Part shown: piece after piece, positions 57,290 through 64,000 of the stretch | How positions within the stretch are numbered: position 1 is the first letter of the stretch | Layout: each line of letters starts with the position of its first letter | Origin: Saksenaea vasiformis B4078 | Taxonomy: Eukaryota; Mucoromycota; Mucoromycetes; Mucorales; Saksenaeaceae | NCBI GenBank assembly: GCA_000697055.1 | Contig: JNDT01001846.1 | Span: 1-64,000 of the forward strand | DNA length: 64,000 nucleotides | Reading direction: 5' to 3' | The notes under the pieces: model-generated | The model's input: only the letters and a program-made list of their open reading frames with translations | What the model was told of the DNA's origin: nothing | Database searches by the model: none | Position numbers and translations under genes: made by a program

Positions 57290-57813
57290 TTATTCCTCTG
57301 ATCCATCGCTCTGTTTGCTGTTAGCCTAATCGTTTGAGTCATGTGAGTTGCATGTCCGAGATAGTGGCATAAACATCCAACTTACAGCCTTCTCACTATC
57401 GTAACGTTCTTTGTCAGCCTTAGCCTTTTCAACATAGGGCTAATAGAGCACATAGAATGAGTTAAGATGATGATTTATCGTGGTATCTTCTTTTTTTTTT
57501 CTTTACCTTCTTCTCTGCATCCGTCATATTCTTCCACTTTTCACCAAGAATTTTGCCAATTTGACCTAATAATAATAATAATAACATCAATCAGTCTCTT
57601 TTTTCTTGTATGAGATAAAAAAATTTTTTTTGCTGCTTTACCGAAGGTGGCATCAGGATTTTCCTCTTTGACTTTTTGTCTCTGATCTTGAGAAAAGAAC
57701 ATATATGCCGACAAACCACGCTTGGGAGCAGCTGGATCTTTCTTCTTAGAACGCTTCTTGCTATCATCCGTCTTGGAAGAAGCCTTGGTTGCTTTGGTGG
57801 TTTCCTTTCCCAT
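57290..57813 (-). CDS. NHP6: NHP6-type HMG-box chromatin protein
   Basis: Non-histone protein that bends DNA and assists the FACT complex. Four exons on the minus strand: 57813-57642, 57565-57507, 57439-57386, 57325-57290 (321 nt, 106 aa). A basic N-terminal arm ([19 protein letters not shown]) leads into a single HMG box: [53 protein letters not shown] in segments across exons 1-3. An acidic 12-codon last exon closes the frame ([10 protein letters not shown]). Length and order match yeast Nhp6. Intron 1 has an A/T-rich tract and a TTA repeat before the acceptor; intron 2 has a long purine run after its donor. Confidence 0.93.
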
Positions 57814-59099
57814 GGTTCAGACTAATAAAAAAAAATAGAGCATGAATTATTGCGCGTTTTTCAAGTAAAAAACTGCTGTCATAGCAACAAGATGAGCTAC
57901 TGATGGTCAACAGAAGCCGATGGAGGGCAGTGGAGGGAGAGGTGTCTGCTCATGGTCCAAGAAAGAAGGGCAATTTTTTTCTGGGCCTAATAGGTACGAC
58001 CTACTAACCTTTAAGCTTTTTGTCTGGCTCGGTTGTGAGTGAGAGTGTGAAGTGTATGTGTGAGCTGTGTGAGAAGCTGCGAGCGGCTTCACACCCTCTA
58101 TCCCCGCGGAAATGACTTTTAAACCAATCAAATAGGATGGCTTGCTAGACACAGTCACAGTTGGCGTACCAAAAGCTGCGGGACTCTGCCCATTGGGAAC
58201 GTTAAGACACCTTCATACCTCACTGGGGGAAAAACCAAAAAAAAAAAGAGCCCCTCTCCCTCTCCATCAGCTTCAGATGAATCCCCCTGAATGACCAGCC
58301 TTCAGTCCTTCAAGCTACAACAAGAGAAGTATACTGAGTACCAGTTGTGCGCAAAAGAAGACATATAACTTTAATACGTTTTGTAAACACTATGTACGGT
58401 CCTGCTAGTGTCAGGCCTGAGAATCAAAAATTCTAGGTATGATGATATGCTGATAAAGCTCCTGAGTGGTTGTCCATAAAGGGGCAGGAAGGAAAAATTG
58501 TGTCACAAGGCATCTCAGTAAATCATAAGCGGACTCTTCTTCCTTTTCGAAAGTATACCATGCAGCCGATGGATCCTTTAGCTTCGACAAATACCATTGT
58601 CTTTTACTGACGAACACCTCGCTTTCATTTCTATGGCAAACATGATAGACATAGAAGACTAGAAAAAGGGAAACATAACAAGTGAACACGCTAAGTCCCT
58701 GATAGTCTGTAACAACGAGATTTAGATTAATGAGTCCTGATTCAAGACTGATCGTCGTGCGACATGTGCACGATAAGGGAGAGTGTCTTTTTTTTTCTTT
58801 TTTTCTTTTTACGTGAGATATTGATTTTAAAAAACAACGACTTGTTATGGGTCATCTGGTGATCTCTATGCATTGGGTTGTGATGTTAGCGATGATCGAG
58901 ACTACCCTTTCATTGGATCGAAATGGACAAAGGCCAGATACACACTCATTTTCCTTGAAAAGCACAAATCTTCTCCTTTTTGAAATGCCCTAAAACTGTT
59001 TCGTTGACAGTACATGTTCAAGAAAACCCCATCAACAGACATTGACGGAAATTACGGCAGACTTGCTTTTAATGCAGACACCCTTTATTATTATTCCCA
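57814..59099. other. Intergenic, NHP6 promoter side
   Basis: No gene supported. A minus-strand 92-codon frame (58411-58689) with a Trp/Lys-rich middle might be the last exon of a decayed gene, but no upstream exon could be joined. CT-rich and T-rich runs occur near 58240 and 58790. Confidence 0.4.
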
Positions 59100-59784
59100 T
59101 CAGCCTTCCGAACGCGTACACTCTTCATTTTTATGCGCAGACTCAGCTTCCCTCACACGCGGCATCCACACTGATTCTGGAATGGTTTTGGCCCATTCTA
59201 AAAACATAATTAATATGCAACTTGTGTGTGTCATGCTGCAAAAAATACTAACCAGGGACAGCTGTAGCTGGAAACTGGATAGTGTTCATTATGGACTTGA
59301 TTAATTCCGATGTTTCTAGAGACCTTGGATTTTAAGCATATAAAAATAAATATAGCGCATTGTTCACCTTCTGACATTCTTTCTGATTCGTCCAATGTCA
59401 CAGACATAGGCTGGATAGGCGTCCCCACCTTCTCTTCTATCTCCTCAGTCAGTGATTCGTCAGCGATCGCTTCGTCGTCATCCTGCGGTAATGGCTGATA
59501 TCCGAAACATTCGTTGTCTAGATCCTCGTCATCGCTATCTGCATCTACATCTGCTTTGACAACAGGATTGTTTAAGCACACTACGGAAAAAGCCTCATCA
59601 ACACAATCAGAACATGGCGGCTTTCAAACCTTCTTCAAGCTGTCTTGCAAACGCTTCTACCATGTCTTCTTCAGCATTGGCATCATCTGAGTATCACCAG
59701 TTAAGCATGAGTGCAGCCATTGCTTCCTTTCTTTTTACTTTGTGAGAAATCAACTCTAGGCGATGCTGTGTCTTCTAGTATCAT
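59100..59784 (-). CDS. MEA1-like small acidic protein
   Basis: Five exons on the minus strand: 59784-59739, 59686-59630, 59580-59368, 59315-59253, 59197-59100 (477 nt, 158 aa). Human male-enhanced antigen 1 (MEA1) has an acidic stretch, a GYxYQPLNQD motif, then a C-terminal ELVK..M..V.LP...VP.WA segment. Here the same order is seen: DADSDDEDLDNECFGYQPLPQDDDE, then SEETSELIKSIMNTIQF, then PATAVPEWAKTIPESVW. The last two blocks become contiguous only after splicing two small introns, which supports the model. Molecular function of the family is unknown. The exon 2 donor (GTTTGA) is weak, so residues about 33-36 are the least certain. Confidence 0.75.
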
Positions 59785-62689
59785 GAATAAATTGCAAAGC
59801 CAAAATGACAGCGAAAATTATTGGCTCTGCAGATCTGTCACATCCTTTTTTGCTCTACCCTCTCGTCGTTTAAAAACACCATAGAGATACTGCCTGTACG
59901 TCCTGATTGTTAGGCATGTATCCTCTCCCGACAACATATCAAATCGGTGGATCATGGTCTGCCACTCTGTGTATGGAAATGAAACTGGAAAGACGCATTA
60001 AATTGCCCTGTCCCATTGCTCATGGCCTGTCTGTGTGCGCAGCAAAAACTAATGCGCTTTTCGTATTATTCTTGTCGTCTTCCGCATCTCGCCTCTATAC
60101 TGCGCTAGATACGCAAACTAGGATCTATATTACAAAATGTCAAAATGGTATATCGAAACTACGTCCTCAATACAGTATCTTTGTAACATGGGTGGATCTG
60201 CAGCAACAAAGGCATCCTCGGCGGACAAGAGACGGCTTTCAATTTTGCCACACCGCCATACGATGATAGTTCTGTCGACTCTTTGTTGTATAGACTACAG
60301 TATATAGGAGATACCAAACCAATGTCGTCCAACCGGAACAGTCCCCTGTGGCCAGAGACATTGCGTGATGGATAAGAAGAAAAAGAAAAGGTCTAGTAAT
60401 ATGTGGTGGGCCTGAACTTTTGGATAGTAGTGTGCGGACCGGGCTAAACCCTTATCAGCCGCAACCTTGTAATGTATCGTACTGTATTTAGGATTTGCGT
60501 TCACTGATAGTATAAATTCGCGTTGCCTGGGAATATCCTTTATTCCCTATCAAAGTAAGAGACTTTCCGCCGGTAAAGCTGAAGACTGGAGGTTTGTGTA
60601 GCCGATATACTACTCCTCAGCAAATAGCAAAGTTATTCACGGGGGCTGTCAAGAGATAGCTAACTGCTTTAGAAGCAGCTAAATTAGTGGCATAGACGCC
60701 CAAACTGCTCAGCATTACATTAAAACATAGGTGTACTTCATCTATACCACTATGAAAAGCAAGACAACTTTCTTCCCGACGTTGCAGATAGACTTTCAAT
60801 AACGAAGGCGCTCTCTGGAAACACAGACATCGCACGTACAGTGATCATGTAATTCTTCCACTCCTCTCCTGCGCAAAGATTGAAATTGGGCTAATACATA
60901 ATGAAAAATTGATTATTCATAGCTAAAGAAACTGCTCCAGTTTGTCTTCGACTGTCTTGTTTGCAATTTTTAAATTGGAACACAGACTGTTAGCTAAAGT
61001 TTGCAAACAAGGTTCCAAAGCATTGTTGCCAATTATAACAATTTCTTCGTTGTCGCCAAAAAGATCAAGATCGCACCGGTCGAAGCAGATACACCACTCT
61101 GGTCGTTGCTCTTATGGATCATCTCCGCGTCCTTTTTCCTAATTTTAGCTTCCTGACCTTCTTTTATGACAGCCAGTGCGATTGTCTGGAACAGTCGCGA
61201 AAACGATCTGGCCTGTGTATCTTCTGCTTTGTTTCCGTCACTGTCCACTAAAGTTCAGATAGTAAAAGGCTGGTACGTTAGGAGGTCTGCGACAGGAATG
61301 GATCGCGCGACATAGCGTGAACGCGGAGGGACAATTGAGTTTGGACTGGACTTGCCTCAGCTGTACCGTTATACCGTATGAATACAATCTCCAACAGCTA
61401 CTTCCTGAGTGTCGTATTCTACATACAGAATGACTAAATCATATCACGACATCTACAGATAAACCTCACAGATGAGAAACCGGATAAATAATGATTAAGC
61501 TGAAGTACAAATCATATCAGGGTCCAATACCCGATTGTACCTGAAACCTCTTTAACATCGATCATTGGTTTATCATTGTAAAATTTTTATTTCTCAAGAA
61601 CACCGCCACTGCTATAAAAGCTCCCTGTAAAACAATAATAAACAATCATCGAAGAGTCTCAACGTATTCCCGTTGTTATCCATCTCTCAATTAACCAAAT
61701 TTCACACTGAATAAAGTAGTTCTGTTTGACTTTACAACTTTCGTATCCAGATAAATTCGTGGGATCTTAGGAGAGAAGCGTTTGGTACTTGGGCCCATCT
61801 ACACCTCTTTTTCTTGCACCACAGAGAAATAATCCAGGGCACAAAAAGATTGCCGGTCGCGTTCCAATGAGCGACTTTACTGATCCATCAGATGCACCGA
61901 CTACTATTCTGGTCCCGCTGTAGCGAAGATCTGGACTATCTGTCAGTAATGATTGACGCCATAGTGACTCAGGATGTGCGTCAATCGAAGTAAACCTACT
62001 ATAGACTTTCACACAGTTGATTAGTAAAATCTGGCCATTGTCCGTAAGTACCGCCCCACTGAATACCTTTGGCGCTAAAGCGTTCTTATGAACACTAACT
62101 CCGGCTGCCTCCAGAGCTGCCTGGAGATAGGAATAAGGCATAAAAGGATCGCGCCCGACGCTTAAAATATAGACTAGTCTTGTTTGTTGGCTTCAAGCTT
62201 TTCGGTCTATCAGACATCGGCTATGGCTCCGTCGACGCAGTTTCCTTCCGTCTGGTAGTCAATGAACTGATGGTCGAAGAACGTCTTCGACCAGGAGCGG
62301 AAATTTCAGCTTCGGATTTCCTCCAATTTGAAGCCAGATTACACAGCCGCGAGAAGTCTGTGACATCTTAGGACTACGCTTCCGGATATCGGGTAGGGTC
62401 TTTGCTTTGCATACAGGAACAGGTATAAGAAAAACGATGTCAAAAATGAGCTTTAATATCTTTTTCACTTAGCCCCGAAGGGTACTTCCTCCCATCGACG
62501 GGGGCCAAAGCCCCGCACCTGATTCGGTGGAGCGCCGAGAGGTTGAGGGAGACCCGATGGCATTGGAACGGCCATTTTTGAATGGCGTGCAGAGGAGTCG
62601 AAGCGATACAACGTCTGGCGATCTATTGCGGGAGATGAACGATACTGGATATGTAACAAAAAGTTGACATCCATACCAGGGATGTTTGT
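59785..62689. other. Unassigned region, possibly decayed genes
   Basis: About 2.9 kb with several medium ORFs that I cannot assign: plus 59907-60266, minus 60617-60835, minus 61033-61248, minus 61767-62141 (124 codons). The three minus-strand frames could be remains of one gene, but I find no consistent splicing. Nothing else recognised. Confidence 0.35.
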
Positions 62690-63250
62690 ACCAACGGAGC
62701 CAAAGAAAAAGGAAAAGGAAAAAGAAGTCGTCCCTTTAAATATGCATCACTTTCCGTTATCTGAGACATCCTTTCTGTGTGAAATAAAATGAACCTATCT
62801 TCAACACACTTTTTGCATGAGACAACGGAATCCTATTTCTGAGATACCGTTTCTATGAGGCGAAAGAACCGGTTCACTGACTCATCCTTTGAATGAGACG
62901 ATGGTACCCTACCACCGACCACGCCTTTGCATGAGATAAAAAAGGCCGTATCTTTCACACACCTTTCGCATGAAATTAAAAAAAAACCTATCATTGCCAC
63001 GCCTTTTGCATGAGACAAAGAACGTTGCCTTTAACACGGGATAATCGCGCCCTATCTTCAACACGCGTTTTCCATGAGACAATAAAACCCTGTCTCTGAC
63101 ACATCTTTTGCGTTAGATAATGAGAAGCTATCAATGACATAAACGTGACACGAATCAATATGACACGCAAATCATAGCATCGTATGAACGTAAAAACATG
63201 TGCTTCAAAGCGCAGAGTTTATCTGGAAGTAACGTCAAATATCTTCGAAT
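62690..63250. repeat. Dispersed internally repetitive element, copy 2
   Basis: Longer copy of the element at 25950-26370. The shared GCATCACTTTCCGTTATCTG is at about 62745-62764. Then come about 8-9 imperfect units of about 40-45 bases, each with a core like CTTTTGCATGAGACAA and a spacer like CCTATCTTCAACAC (best units at about 62800-63120). The shared tail follows (AATATGACACGCAAATCA ... AAGCGCAGAGTTTATCTG ... AAGTAACGTCAAATA). No ORF spans it and no terminal repeats were found. Confidence 0.6.
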
Positions 63251-64000
63251 AGACGCAAATGGGTATTCAAACTCCAATAGTTTTTTTCATGTGGCTGTAT
63301 AACCTTTTCCTTGCATGGAATCACAACCCGATCAGGGATTTTCTCTCCGGGAGCCCTTCAGACCTTTCAGCGTCAAAGAGCATTTATACGCCAGTTGGAA
63401 GAAATGCAGTTGCCCGATGCAACAGTTACTCTGTTACCAATCTTGATTTTTCTATATAAATAACTGAAGAAAGCATCTGAAGCCTTCACATGTTTTGACC
63501 CTATCCCGTGGTCACCTATTCTTTGCGCATAATCGGGTGAGATTCTTTGGATCATTACCTCCTCCAACGTAAAGTTAGAGTTGGGTGTAATCGCAACGGT
63601 ATCAACTCTTTCATCTACTGACAGATTGCATCCGCACCTACTATGACCTCCGTTGGTGTTGTTGTGCCCCAATATCCGCTGTTTCTACTTATGGCCTTTG
63701 CATCGCTTCTTTAACGAACGCGACGGTAGTCGCGTGTTTCATAGTCGCGACTTGTTTTGTGTGTTCAACGTACGCAAGGAAATGTGTGTGTTCCACTGGC
63801 AAGATGCGTCATTGTCTAGGGGCAGACCAGAGTGCTCATGGGATGTATTCTGTCTTTCTCGATGAGAACTAGTCTTAATGTCTTGGATTATCCCTTTTTT
63901 GGTTCTCTTTCGTGAATTACCTATCACTCTCCGTAGTTCTCTATCATTTTATGGTTTAATATGGAAACTGAGGTATTGTAAGCATTCAATCTCGGATCTC
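63251..64000. other. Right end, unassigned
   Basis: Only short ORFs (the longest is minus 63373-63672, 99 codons, no family recognised). No RNA gene or repeat seen. Confidence 0.35.

Noticed and set aside
62690..63250. Short repeated units that could suggest a CRISPR array
   Set aside because: Units are degenerate, lack constant repeat and spacer lengths, and the DNA is clearly eukaryotic.

Overview
This window looks like nuclear DNA of a filamentous fungus, most likely Mucoromycota (Mucorales or a relative). The genes carry many short introns (about 45-120 nt) with GTAAGT-like donors, CTAAC/CTGAC-type branch sites and YAG acceptors. Highly expressed genes (EF-2, ADP/ATP carrier) have strongly biased codons, and large Sel1-repeat families with transposon debris are present. 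The lineage call is inference from gene content. No rRNA, tRNA or CRISPR array was seen. All exon models below were built by hand from frame continuity, splice consensus and recalled family sequences; none was checked by alignment or RNA.

Layout. (1) 157-3764: a decayed repeat-family gene (DUF6729-like zinc-ribbon/transposase-like region, DEDDy 3'-5' exonuclease, C-terminal zinc knuckle). (2) 4844-10940: a housekeeping block of translation elongation factor 2 (with an apparent 2-nt microexon), the mitochondrial ADP/ATP carrier, and the Fe-S assembly protein ISA2 on the minus strand. (3) 12022-20894: an accessory block on the minus strand holding an intact 1125-aa protein with a MACPF-like N-terminus and about 19 Sel1 repeats, a Sel1 fragment, a small TIR element (MITE candidate) and a decayed second MACPF-like/Sel1 gene. 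(4) 21878-25542: a 14-exon WDR48/UAF1 orthologue. (5) 25543-28151: gene-poor DNA with a dispersed, internally repetitive element. (6) 28152-37874: a 6-phosphogluconolactonase-like gene with altered active-site motifs, a seven-transmembrane receptor, a secreted amidase, and an RCC2-like propeller fused to a PHD finger. (7) 39567-44250: a third, heavily decayed MACPF-like/Sel1 copy on the plus strand, then a non-LTR retrotransposon remnant. (8) 44745-59784: ribosomal protein eS27, a giant intronless helical-repeat/BTB protein, MCM-binding protein (with a probable GC-AG intron), a low-complexity hypothetical protein, methylenetetrahydrofolate reductase, an NHP6-type HMG-box protein and a MEA1-like protein. 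(9) 59785-64000: mostly unassigned DNA with a second copy of the dispersed repeat element.

Housekeeping genes form intact blocks separated by accessory stretches where duplicated genes and mobile elements decay. The most unusual observations are the 2-nt exon of EF-2, the MACPF-like/Sel1 family (one intact copy, two pseudogenes and a fragment sharing the same 5' exon architecture), the RCC2-PHD fusion, and the 6PGL homologue that stays open while losing its catalytic signature.
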